Source of the DNA: Ephydatia muelleri
Lineage: Eukaryota > Porifera > Demospongiae > Spongillida > Spongillidae
NCBI GenBank assembly: GCA_013339895.1
Contig: JABACO010000011.1
Location: 1,826,042 to 1,890,041 of the forward strand
Direction: 5' to 3'
Length of the DNA: 64,000 bases
Part shown: piece after piece, positions 48,138 through 59,400 of the stretch
How positions within the stretch are numbered: the stretch's first letter is position 1
How the letters are laid out: each line of letters starts with the position of its first letter
Translations under genes and position numbers: made by a program
Notes under the pieces: generated by a model
Told to the model about the DNA's origin: nothing
Databases searched by the model: none
What the model saw: the letters and a program-made list of their open reading frames with translations, nothing else

Positions 48138-49005
48138 TTAAAGTGGTCTAATGGCCAGTACCGCTGACTGCATCATGGCATCCTTGCCTAGCCAACTGTT
48201 CCATTTAATTCCCCTGTCACTAATATCGTAGGCTTGGTTTTGGTAAACGCCGTTGAGATTGGCATTGTAGCAGCTCTTGAACCACCATCCTGACGAATAA
48301 ATTTGGGCGCAGTTTGTTTGGGATGAATCGTCGTTGTCTATATCGGGGGTAGAGAAGCTCTGACCGTTGTGAATTGCGAAGGAATCGCCGACAGTGGAAG
48401 ATGCCTCGTACCCAGTCACCTTCAGCTGGTAATTTAGCGGCCATTCGGGAGCTAGGCTGAACTGGCTGTACTTTGCGAACACGGCGACATCGCTGCAACC
48501 GAAGCACAACAGACCGATGTACAGCTCCATGTTGACGTCGTTTGTGAGCAACACGATGTTGTCCAAGCCGAGCCAGAAATTGCCTTCCAAGTTTCCGAAA
48601 CCCATCTTGTAGTCCACCCAGCCGCGATTGAAGTTTACGGTGCCGTCAACTCGACGCTGGATAACGGTCCATCCTCCTCCCTGCAGCGACATGTCGCAGT
48701 AAACCACTATGTTGCGCGTCGGGGTGGCAGAGTTGGAGGAACGAGGCATAATGTTGTACAGACCGCTCGTTCTGAAGCCGTCGTCATACAGCTGCTTGCA
48801 GTTTCTCGCTGGCATAACTGCAAAGAGGGAAATGAAAATATTAAGTTTTATTTTGGTGTGTTGGCGCATCGATCGACTTACAATTACTGTTCAATATATC
48901 TGTAGTTTGGTTCAGTGACTGTCCCATAACGACATCTATTGGTAGGGAACGGATTTGTCCAGTCTCGCATGCGATAAGGGTGAAAAGAAAGAAAATTTGC
49001 TGCAT
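48138..49005 (-). CDS. Secreted fibrinogen-related (FReD) protein
   Basis: Two exons: 49005-48882 encodes signal peptide MQQIFFLFTLIACETGQIRS and a short linker, and 48817-48138 encodes the fibrinogen C-terminal domain; a 64-bp GT-AG intron in phase 1 joins them. 267 residues. Visible family features: CKQLYDDGFRTSGLYNI at the domain start, YCDMSLQGGGWTVIQRRVDG, NLEGNFWLGLDNI, the calcium loop DIDNDDSS followed by NCAQIYSSGWWFKSC, NLNGVY, and the end AVLAIRPL. An extra Cys pair (LLCFGCSD, mid-domain) is not standard. No collagen or coiled-coil segment is present, unlike ficolins. Such proteins bind acetylated sugars or matrix and serve in recognition or adhesion (family knowledge). The exact ligand cannot be told. 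Confidence 0.92.
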
Positions 49006-49060
49006 CTCTGGCACTTTTCCCCTTTTTGTCCGGCTATATTGCTATTCAGGTGTTCCCGCG

Positions 49061-49068
49061 TTTATATA
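49061..49068 (-). promoter_or_regulatory. TATA box of the FReD gene
   Basis: On the minus strand TATATAAA lies 56-63 bp upstream of the ATG at 49005, the right distance for a short 5' untranslated region. Confidence 0.6.
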
Positions 49069-51430
49069 CATTGCATGCAGATCACGTACCTGTACTAAAC
49101 AACACACGACGTAATATCTTATATACGTCATCCCATATTCTTATACCGTACATGGTATGACCTGTGCCACAATCATATAAGTTTAGTGGCTTTCACGTTG
49201 CCACGGAGACAGTACCTCAGGGCTGCCGAAGGCCAGGCCAGGATCCAGCCTGGCTGTCTGGCCTGACAGGCCGACGTGGGAGGCCAACTTATTAAAAATT
49301 TCAATTACTAGGACGCAACTTGATTACCATGCACAGTACGATTCATCTCCATCGATTCCTCTGCCTTCTGCTCAGCCGCCTGTTTCCAAACCGTAATCTG
49401 CCCGAATACAATCCCACCCCTTCCTTACTATTCCAGCACATCCAGTACTCCAGACTGTGCACTGCCGATTAAGACTCTGAAGCAGTGGATTACAAAATGC
49501 TTCTATACCATCACATGTATTAATAAGAGTGAGCATTACAACATGAAGAAAGCGATTATGGAAGAACCAGTGTTTCTCCTTGGTACGCATCAGCCAACCA
49601 AAGCTTCCTGTATTGATAGAAGTAAGGGAATGAATGAACTACTCTACATATATGCACAAAACACATTAGCGGTCTGGGCACTGAGTCCCACTTCAAGGTC
49701 GGCCATAGAGCTGGTGTGATTATTGCCACAAGTCATTCTCCGGGGAACACTCCACTCTTTCTAGGCACAATTGAAGGCATCACAAGGACCAACTAAAGAA
49801 TGATGTCTTAGTAGTTAGTGCAAAAATAAAATAGCAGTTCTATAACAGCCAAATGCAAGTCTAGCACGATAAAGCCATGAAACGTTTAGCACATGCATAT
49901 ATGATAATTTGCTCCCCCCAGTTCTTACTGACAGCCTAGCCTTCAGTGATTTTTTTGCATGCATCTCAAGAGGTTACTTTAAGATGCCTTGCAGGACAAA
50001 TGGATAGACACGTTGTATTACTGTACACTTACTGGCGCAGAGTGGGCGTGGTCTGGCCTGACAGACTGGCCATCGAACAACACAAAGTGTAACATATTTC
50101 GACGAAGGAAAAGGGTTATAATTTTCAATTTGATTGTGGTAAAGTGTTTACCAACTGTGAGATTTAAAGTCTCGAAAAAAAGGGAGGTAGTTAAGCGTAA
50201 TGATCAGGCAACACCCTTATCATTCAAAATGACACTATGTGGTCAACGGTTCACATAACCGTAGGTACCAGCAGGGCTTCCAAAGGTCAGCTGGCCTTAT
50301 TACTACGCATATTTGTTCATGTATTTACTCGCTGACTCATGAGGGGTGGGGCGATGAAAGGTTTCATTTCCAGGAACATTGGTGTAGGTTTCACAGGTGA
50401 TTGAGAAAGATTTAACGAGTCCAAATTCGTATACATGTGCACAATGTCACTGTGTACTTAATGTTCATTCACCCCCTCCTCCTCCCCCAACTTAACAGTA
50501 GTCTCCCGCCGAGACCCAGATTCCCAACACATCACCGCCAAGATTCCACGTAGCCGTGATGTAATCATCTTCAGCAGTTGGGAATCTGGGTCTGGGTCTG
50601 GGTACGACACTAACTTGACAGGGCTATTCACGGCAATCTGTTCTCTTTGCTCAATCGCTGTTTGCACGTAATTCCGCGCAGTACAGTCGCCGTGGCAGCG
50701 GTGGCGGAAGGTGTTTTGTGCTAGCCCATTCATAGTCTTACCCCCCCCCCCCCCACACACACACATCTAGAAAACACCTTCGCGCTGCGCTAGCAATAAT
50801 CCAAATTGCAATTATTAAAGCTCATACATTACGTGATACATGTGATACATGCTACATGCTACATGCTACATGCTACATCACTATTTGTCGGGAATTTTCT
50901 TCCTGTCTCGAAGTGGGTATGGCTTCATGCTAGTTTTGTTAGTGTCTGCAGGCCATCAAAACAACGGGATGCAGTGCCTTTCAAGTCTTCTAGGCCACTC
51001 AGGGCCACAATTGAACTGTTGATGCATTGCATTGTGGACTCGTGCATCAATGCAAACTGCATGTCGTGTCTTGGTCCCGACTATTACTTAGTGGTGGCAG
51101 AAGTCTCTGTAACTAATTTGAGACTTGCTACTGGTTTTCCTATTGCCACCATACCAGTAAAATCCTGCTGGAAGTTGATCTGGGCAGTGGGGTTTGATGT
51201 ACCTGGATGGGGCACTCATCGATCAGGGTAAAACACTTTAATGACATTCACGTCTGAATCGCCAATGTGTGTGTGTACATGTCAGTGTCTAGAGAGCTTC
51301 CTTTGCTTGCCTGTCTCATCTAGGGAAATCTCACCAGAACTAACCTGAGGTTGAGTAGCTCAGATGTTTTATAATACTGGTCCTTGTAGTGTGTCTATAC
51401 TGCTTTGATGCATTCCACTGCAAGTTGACG
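49069..51430. other. Stretch without recognised gene; small hairpin
   Basis: At 50515-50596, CCCAGATTCCCAAC and GTTGGGAATCTGGG form a stem around about 55 bases. At 49225-49285, GGCC-rich imperfect inverted repeats (AGGCCAGGCCAGGATCCAGC and following). At 50742-50755 a poly-C run. Small frames (49372-49590, 49989-50258, 50806-51231) show no known domain. Confidence 0.45.
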
Positions 51431-51439
51431 AGCTGACAG

Positions 51440-52005
51440 CATCAGTTGTTCACCACGGTAATCAAGAAAATCAGTTGGTGTGAGAGCTTATGCAGGCAAA
51501 AGTGCTGCCTCAGCAGGGGATAGAATTTCAATGCCATAGAGTAGGAATGAAGGTTTTCCCTTTGTAGACTCACGTGAGGTGTTCCAGTACGCCCATAACA
51601 CACCACCCAAAAACTCTACCAACTGAGGACCAAAGATTGCAACATGCATGCTTCCACAGCATTGTCTTGAGGATCCTATTCAGTCGCTCCATCATACTAC
51701 CGCACTGTGGGTGATAGGCAGTGGTGTTGAGTTTCTTAATGCTTAAGAGCCGATATACATCCTGCATCACAACAGCCATAGATTTGTTTCGAGATTCGAC
51801 AACAACCACTCCGTGCATCCACACATTGCACAACGTCCTCGATCAGCTATTCAAATTGCATTCTGGTTTGGTGCAGGGAACACAAGGGGCCATTTGGTTA
51901 GGAAATCCTGAAAAATGATAACTAATGTAACTGGTTTCCCTTTTTGGTGGCTGGCAGCTCCATGATATCCACTCCCTTTGATCTGGAATGGTTGTTCCAC
52001 AGGTA
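51440..52005 (-). pseudogene. Ty3/Gypsy integrase relic
   Basis: Minus strand, with shifts and stops: VEQPFQIKGVDIMELPATKK, then VTLVIIFQDFLTKWPLVFPA, later KKLNTTAYHPQCGSMMERLN and RILKTMLWKHA, and finally GGVLWAYWNTPHESTKGKPS. This is the order of the integrase core: the first Asp at GVDIM, and the Glu region in the YHPQ-x-x-x-x-x-ER-x-N block. The Asp of the middle motif is in a damaged part. No LTRs or reverse transcriptase found in the window, so it is an isolated fragment. Confidence 0.7.
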
Positions 52006-53339
52006 TGGAATGCAGGGTTGGACGATAGTGACCAGCTAGGTAGACTGTCAGAAGATAGTGAGTAATAATCGCATTGAGCAGAGTGCCACACCCATGGGCC
52101 TGACATGGTACCCTCCCAAACTAAGGAGTCTCGCATTACTGTGGTTCGTGACTAGGTATTTCCCTTAACAATGTTTGGAGGGACAAATGTTTATATTGTG
52201 CATCACAACAATATAAGCTGAAACTGTACAAGGTCACCACAAAAACACGAAGTATGGCCACCCGTCACATCACTTTCCCCTTTGGATACATCTCCATCAG
52301 ATTGCTGCTAGACCGTTTTGTGGTGTCTGACTTCCCCATCAGCAAAAGCACAGCCACCATCTCCCACATCCCTTCGAATGGAACCTTTGATGTGGGTGCC
52401 TTGAGTTGCCCAGTTTTGGCACTGACACTGTATAATGTTGTGAAACCAAATCTCTCTCCCACTTCTTCCTCTTCCTCCCCTACAGGCCCTGGTTCTGTTA
52501 AATGAACACAATTTGTGCCCACACATCTGAGCCACACCTCCTTGCTGAAGGTCTTGGACTACAAGCAGAGGTAAGCCACAGGACCTGTGCTGTAGTGGAA
52601 GGAAGGAATGAAGCAAGAGATGTGGATAGAAGGGACACTGAGCTATGCTTGTGCTGACATTGAGCATAACTCACTTTGGAAGGGCTGGGGAAATGTGTGC
52701 AAAGGAAATAAATGCATGGCCCAAGTTGTAATGTGTCATGCCTGCAGGTCATGGCACAATGGTAGCACTGTCAGAGATGCTGTAGCATGCAACAGTTCAG
52801 CAGTACCAATTTAGAGACAAAAAAACCTAACCTGCCCTGCACTGTCACCAGTCACGATCAGCCTGAGAGATAGGAGGCTTTGAATGCAGGAGTGGTAACA
52901 GTGAGGTCAGGAGTTGTCCCACACAATGGCAGAGCCATCTGTTGTGACATTAAGAGTCTGTGTGGGTGGTGGTGTCAGAGATGAAGCAGGACCTGGTGAA
53001 AGGGGCAACTGCTTTGTTGAAGTTCCTGGAAAAGAAAAGCCAACATTATATGCATCACAAAGTCCCCCTGTGCGCACCCCAAGACCCTATTGCGGAATAC
53101 TGATATGTGTAATTAGAATATACGAATCACATGCATGTAATAGTGCATGCTGTTACTTGTAAGATAGTGATTTTGAACCACATCACACCCAGATAGTCTA
53201 AGGACTTCACACCTATGGCTAGAGGGTTGTACATAATGTTTCTGATGCAGTTGCAGAACAGCACTGCAGCTTTAACTCCTTGGGGTCTTTTGCAAATCCA
53301 AGTGGATTATATATAAAACGTTCAGCCATTGTGTGTACA
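52006..53339. other. Stretch without recognised gene
   Basis: The minus frame 52537-52265 (with VGERFGFTTLYSVSAKTGQL) is open and protein-like but I recognise no family; being upstream of the integrase relic on the same strand it may belong to the same element. Other frames have no support. Confidence 0.35.
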
Positions 53340-53346
53340 GTGTGTG

Positions 53347-53392
<46 letters not shown>

Positions 53393-53400
53393 GTGTGTGC
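53340..53400. repeat. GT microsatellite
   Basis: About 60 bp of GT repeats with single T interruptions. Confidence 0.95.
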
Positions 53401-53879
53401 ACAAAACATGCATGCTTACTCATGAGTAAAAAAACGAATAGATTGAAGCTGAGTTGCAACTGAGATTTGGGAATATGGGGTGGGGATGGGAGGGGGAGAG
53501 AGGAAAAATGAAACAGTTTGCAAGGTCAAAGTGGATGCCCCCACCAGTTCCCCATAGTCCTGAGGGGGTGTGGTGCTGCAAAGAGGATCATCAGCTCCTG
53601 ATGTCCAGTCCCAAATGCAAACAGTCTTTGATTGGAAAGAAGCATTGGATTGACCACTCTGCTTCTTCGTCTTTACCCCCACCCTTCTAATCTTTCAGCC
53701 TCAAGGCCACTTGCCATACACACATGTAAAGCCATTCACAGATCATTTTGTATCTACTGGGACATTGAGAAGCACATGCATTTTCATTGTTTGATTCTCC
53801 ACAGGTTCAATTATTAAAAGTCTTGTAGCGTGAAAAGAATGTTTTCTCCCATTTAGGTAAATTATTTGTCAAGACACTT

Positions 53880-54076
53880 AGGAGCTGGGCACTGGAGCCA
53901 GATATGGGCATTGGGTGGTGTGTGTAACACTGCATTGCATTACAAAGACCAGTGGAGCACGTCATTAGACTCAAACATCAGTAACGACTTTGATGGTGGC
54001 ACGAACTGTTCTCTGGCCGGATCCCAACTACAGGGCTGCAACTGCACTGCTTTCATCAACTCCACCCTAAAGGAAG
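53880..54076 (+). other. Possible Cys-rich coding exon
   Basis: An open stretch reading QIWALGGVCNTALHYKDQWS, then SNISNDFDGGTNCSLAGSQL and QGCNCTAFINSTLKE, followed by a GTACTG donor. It contains several N-glycosylation sequons and four Cys, so it could be an exon of a secreted protein. No neighbouring exon could be joined with confidence. The minus strand at 54319-54116 is also open (with DHSHFLGKGDEDTYLHHDGR). Both remain unassigned. Confidence 0.25.
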
Positions 54077-54559
54077 GTACTGTGCATCTCTTTTCTCATT
54101 TTGTTTTCTTATGCTTTATGGGTCATACCTCTTGGTGATAGCTAATGATTTTGACTGTCTACAGACTCCTTCAGACAGTAGAACTCTTATGGTGCGTCCA
54201 TCATGATGTAGATAGGTGTCTTCATCACCTTTTCCTAGGAAATGACTGTGGTCATATCCTCTCTGAGTTTGATCTGGCTGCTTGAAGCCATTCTTGTGTA
54301 GCATTGCCACAGCAGTCACAATTTCCTACCAGACATCTCAGCACCGCTGTATACTATGCCGAAGCAGAGGACTCTCCTACAGTCACTCTGAAACACTTGG
54401 GTTCACTACACTTGTCTTCAACCTGTACCATCCTTACAGACGAGGATTCTTCTGACCAATCTCGTTCAAGGTAGGCAAGAGGATTAATTTGTTATATATG
54501 CGACATGTTAATACATGAGTGGAATTGTATAGTAGCGTGTGCTAATGTAATGTGTATTT

Positions 54560-54560
54560 C

Positions 54561-54598
<38 letters not shown>

Positions 54599-54600
54599 TT
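54560..54600. repeat. GT microsatellite
   Basis: Short pure GT tract shortly before the 18-bp array. Confidence 0.93.
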
Positions 54601-54649
54601 ATGCTTGCCGGTGGGTTGTATGCTGTACACCCATTTTGCTTGTCTATAA

Positions 54650-54846
54650 AGGGAAGAGGAGGGATGGAGGGAAGAGGAGGGATGGAGAGAAGAGGAGGGA
54701 TGGAGGGAAGAGGAGGGATGGAGGGAAGAGGAGGGATGGAGGGAAGAGGAGGGATGGAGGGAAGAGGAGGGATGGAGGGAAGAGGAGGGATGGAGGGGAA
54801 GAGGAGGGATGGAGGGAAGAGGATGGATGGATCCGGAGGGAAGAGG
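54650..54846. repeat. 18-bp purine minisatellite, about 11 copies
   Basis: Unit GAAGAGGAGGGATGGAGG. All bases of the plus strand are purine except one T per unit. The period is a multiple of three, so Gly-Arg-Gly-Gly-Met-Glu and Lys-Arg-Arg-Asp-Gly-Gly frames stay open on the plus strand and Leu-Pro-Ser-Ile-Pro-Pro on the minus strand. Confidence 0.95.
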
Positions 54847-54849
54847 AGA

Positions 54850-55339
54850 GATCTGTTATTCAACTCAGGATGTTCTGCAAAACTGCTTTTCTGCGGGTTG
54901 TAACATACGCAGGCGTAGGAATTGGTGCCAGCTAGCAAGCGTTTGTATTCCGAAACATGACAGTGAAATATAGAGTGCTATCCAAATGGCTTGAAGCTTA
55001 GCTTTCCACACAAGTTCAAACTTTCCAATGTTGTCCAAACATTTAACATGATAACAAAGAACGGGGATCAAGCTAGTGCACGCCCACAACCTCCTATTAA
55101 TGTTTGGAAATGTTGAAATAATTGTACAACACAATTCTGATTAATGACACATGCAGTGTCGGATTCAACTATACCATACATAGTTAGGAATTTCATCATC
55201 TTAGCATGTTTACATTTGATATATGTATGGCATCCATATTTCCTTGCATGCACAGGCAAGGATATGTTGCTCGATAGCAGTAAAAGGGAAAGGGGTTCTA
55301 TAGATATATTCTGTGGTGAGAGGGGCACAAGTGGCGCAA
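54850..55339. other. Non-genic stretch
   Basis: Short frames only; nothing recognised. Confidence 0.4.
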
Positions 55340-55550
55340 ATACACCTCCCGCTATCACCACAGGTGTTATACTAAAGCCACTCTGTTTATCTAAACCGTT
55401 AACACTGTTGTAGTGACAACACATTTACAAAGTTGTTTCCTGGTCATATTAGTGTACGTTGTTTGCAAACTAGGTTTTCCAGCAACACGGAAATGCTTAT
55501 TTCACACTACATGTGTACAGCAATAATTGGCTCTGCCCGTGGAAGAGTTA
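55340..55550 (-). repeat. Dispersed repeat, copy 2
   Basis: Inverse copy of 13700-13925. Confidence 0.7.
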
Positions 55551-56412
55551 ATGTCTTTTTCTATCCAACAGCCGTGAGGCAGATCATTTTCAGCTAGCCA
55601 CTGCAAGCAACTCTATGAAGCTAAAATGACAGATCATACAAGGGTGAAACCTTGAATTATGAGACATAATGTTCATGCAGTTATACTGTAACATTTTGCA
55701 ACCAGATTATGGCAAACAGTAATTTCAGTGGTTAGCTGCAGGTATACAGCTTTGCTTATACCAGTATAAGTATATATAAAGACATGCACCATACTCATAG
55801 CCAAGTTGTTCAAATTAATGATAAAGCTTATTGGGATACACGCATGTATCCAAATGACTGCATCACACAACAGTGCAACATGAAACATAATTATTGCATA
55901 CACCTGCACAATACTATGCATTTAACTCCTTTCAGTGGACCTGTGACATCAGTGATCTGCAGAAGAGAACCAGCAAGCTCTTACATAATGGATATAGTAC
56001 TGTCAAATCAACCCAAATTATGCACGTCTCAACCATTCAGCTTAGGATCAATATTTTTTTAATCCTGCATAAATTAGCTTAAAATACTTATGTTATTTAT
56101 AGATGGTATTTGAGTTTGCCAAGATGAACAGGGACACTCACGCACATACAACAGAAGCCGTGAATGTAAATGTCCATGTACATACATGCACATGTACAGC
56201 AGCCAAAATACATGCACTTCCTTCTGTAAACAGCAAACATTACTATTACACTCTAAGGTGGCATACAACGGAAGTCGAAAACTAACTGCCACAATGTAAT
56301 CCCCCATGCTAATTATAGCAGCTATATATTTGAATACCATGCCAAAAACACATGCACACTCCCTTACAGTCAACTAGTTTACTGAATATTACACTCTCAG
56401 TTGGCAATTTAG
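55551..56412. other. Non-genic stretch downstream of LOXL copy B
   Basis: No gene recognised. It should hold the 3' untranslated region of LOXL copy B and possibly a last small exon: a TTGCTGTTTACAG acceptor lies on the minus strand at about 56235. Confidence 0.4.
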
Positions 56413-59400
56413 CTACTGACCTGACAGATAGCAGGATGATACGGTGAAGTAGTTAGAAGAAGTAATCTTTATATTACATCTGGCTGCATTGTTGCTGTAG
56501 TCCGACTCCATCATGCTGTTCCCTGGGTTGATCAGGAGCTCTAAAACGTAACCGCCAGGCTGCACATCACTGACATCAATCCACTGGCAGTCGAGATGGC
56601 TGGCATACAGGTCTCCACAGTTTGGAGAGATCCCTTGTGTATTCAGGTTGCAAGAGTACCTCTGTTGGCCTCCATCCTGAGAACAAATGGTGTCCTCCAG
56701 ACAGAAACTTGCCTTGCGACCCTCTGCCACCTTTAAGCCAGTGCTGGCATTGTACAGAGTATAGTTGGAGAGTGCTTCAATGGAGTGGTAGTGGTTATGA
56801 CATGCGTGCCATATCCACAGATATGGGGGGAGAGATGGGACAAAATCATACGTTCCCCAGTTCATGACTTGGGTGCTGAAGCGAAGCACTTTTACGTAAT
56901 CTGTGGGAGACTTTGTCTTGGCTGAGCTTGCCAGACAGTTGTCATCAAGTCCACAGGTAATGGAGTAGAGTGGTATACTGTCAATGTAGGGGTAACGGAG
57001 AAGGGAGTTGAGCAGAGCTGTGGTGTCAGGCACAAGGTCTGGTAGGCCTAATTGAGATGGAAAGCTTCACATAGAGCAAAATGCGCCCAGAAATAAACAT
57101 AACACTTTGGTCATAGCAATAGCATTTAAGATTAAGATTGATTTCAATTAACCAGCTGCTTGTCAGTACAAGTGACAAAACAGCATCTCTCCAGCTGTTG
57201 GCAATTCAAAATAACAAGGCAAGCATGATGATGCTAACTGACCTGTAGTGCAAGTGACAACTGTGTCTCCATCTGGGCAACGAGAAATGGAGAAGAGGCG
57301 CTGTGTGCAGGCCGCCAAAGACAGTTCATTCCCTTGGCAAGACACAGCTCCGACATATCGCACTCCTTGGTACGAGGAGACTGTCCCTTTCTGGACGCTG
57401 TAGGCAAATGCTCCTCTGGCTTCTCTGCAGGCAACAGCAGGCACAGCCCCACCAGCAACCGAAGTGTAGCAGACAAGGCCCCACCCACTAGGACCATTCA
57501 ATTGCAGGAAGCTCCTGGATTGATTTAAGCTATTAGCATCTGAAGCTGTGATAAATCTGCTCTGTAGTTGTGGGAGAAAAATGCTGTTATCGTACAGGAC
57601 CCTTTATAATTGATAAATACATTGATGGTCATGTTCTAACAAAACATGAAGTAAAATTTTAGGAAAAGGTCATGTGTATGGATATGTAGGTTCCTAGATA
57701 CTTCAGCTCATTATTTAACAGTGGCGGGGGAGGGAGGGGGGGTTGCTGGGTGGTTGTTGTAAGCTGCAGTATTATGCAATTATTGTCATTTAGCATTCCA
57801 TAAATAAGTTTAGCTTACCCCTGTCTTGAAGCAGGCAGCTGAAGGTGCATTGCAGATCACACCAGCATCCCTGCTGTGTCCACAGCTGGCAGCAACTAGA
57901 CCACTCTGGTAAGTGCACATGGCCAGAGAAGCTTCAGTGCCTGTGCACCTGATTGAAGATAACAAGTCCTCACAATACTGATGGTTAAAAAATAAAGTAT
58001 TGAAAAAAGTTAATCTATATTAACACCGCGTCCGCGAGTAAAGTGGGTCAATTTAGGCCGTTTTGGGGGGAAGTAAAAAAAAAAAAAAGGTCCGCTGATG
58101 AGTATTTTTCTTTTCAAATACAGGAATGTGGAAGTACAACTCTTGAGACAACATTGGATGCATTTTGTGAGAGATCATTCAACTTGCTGGATGCTACAAA
58201 TGCGGCAATATAAAAGTGGTCCATGTCGATGAAACCATATTTCATCATAATAAAAAAACGACAATAATCACATTGTATAAGCCAAGTTGAACTTTTAAAC
58301 ATTTTAATGCTTTTTCAATCATATGCAATGTATTTTATTTACTGTGTGCATGTGTTGTATCGTGTCTATAGAACGCTATACATCACCGCATGCGGTTTAA
58401 CTTTGTTGCTTTGCACGCTGCTTTTCGAGTCTGCATGCACACATAATTTTTATTTTCAGGGAAACCAAGAGCTGCATTGATATGGATTACTTACATGCTT
58501 ATGAATTTACAATAAAGAAGGGAAGGGGTGTAAAATGATAAAATGATAAGCGTAGTACCGAACTAGTTTATTTAAAGTGCGTGCATCAAAACTGTGATAG
58601 TTGCAGCTGTTATAAATTATAATGCGAACATCGTGTAAAAGGCTACTCTACTTATTTTACAACTAGTACCTGTGATTCTATTGTTAGCGGATCTTTTAGG
58701 TTTTTAGTTTCCCCTCAATTCTGACCCACTTTACTCGCGGACGCGGTGTTAATGATAGCATGACCCTTGATAATCAAGTTATCAAATTGAAAGGATCTAG
58801 CAGGTTTTTGATTTTCCCACATTACTATTGAAATCTTGTATGAAGACTCGTCGACTTACTTATCATCAAAACATATATCATCATTAATTATTACTTGAGA
58901 AGTCCAACATACTAACACTCCCTTGGGGGAGCTGAAGCCATGGAGTCGCTAGATCACGTCTGGCCTCTCGCCTAGTAACCAGCTCCAACAAAGCCAAGGC
59001 AGTGGTTCCAGGGTCGTAGGAGCCAGTCAGGCATTCGGGCTATAGCCCGACTACATTCGCACAAGGTCCACCTCAAGAAATGGCTGAAAACGACATAAAC
59101 ATATGGGATCGTTTCCGCAAGAAGGGAAATAACACATGTTTTATCAAGATTTCAAATTTTGTGATACTGTATGCTAGAAGTCTGAAATGTCCTCTACACA
59201 TTATTCAGAGTATATATCATAGAGTTGTAAGGCTCTGAATTTTTAATTAGCCGTACATTTCAATGCAAGCGCTACATTTCTATTGCGCATACTGGAAATT
59301 TCATAATGTATGCGTTAGGTCCCTTTTCGTGGAAACGATCGCATTTATTAATAATAATAATCCATTGTTCACCCGTGGTTATTTTCTAATTAATTCATTG

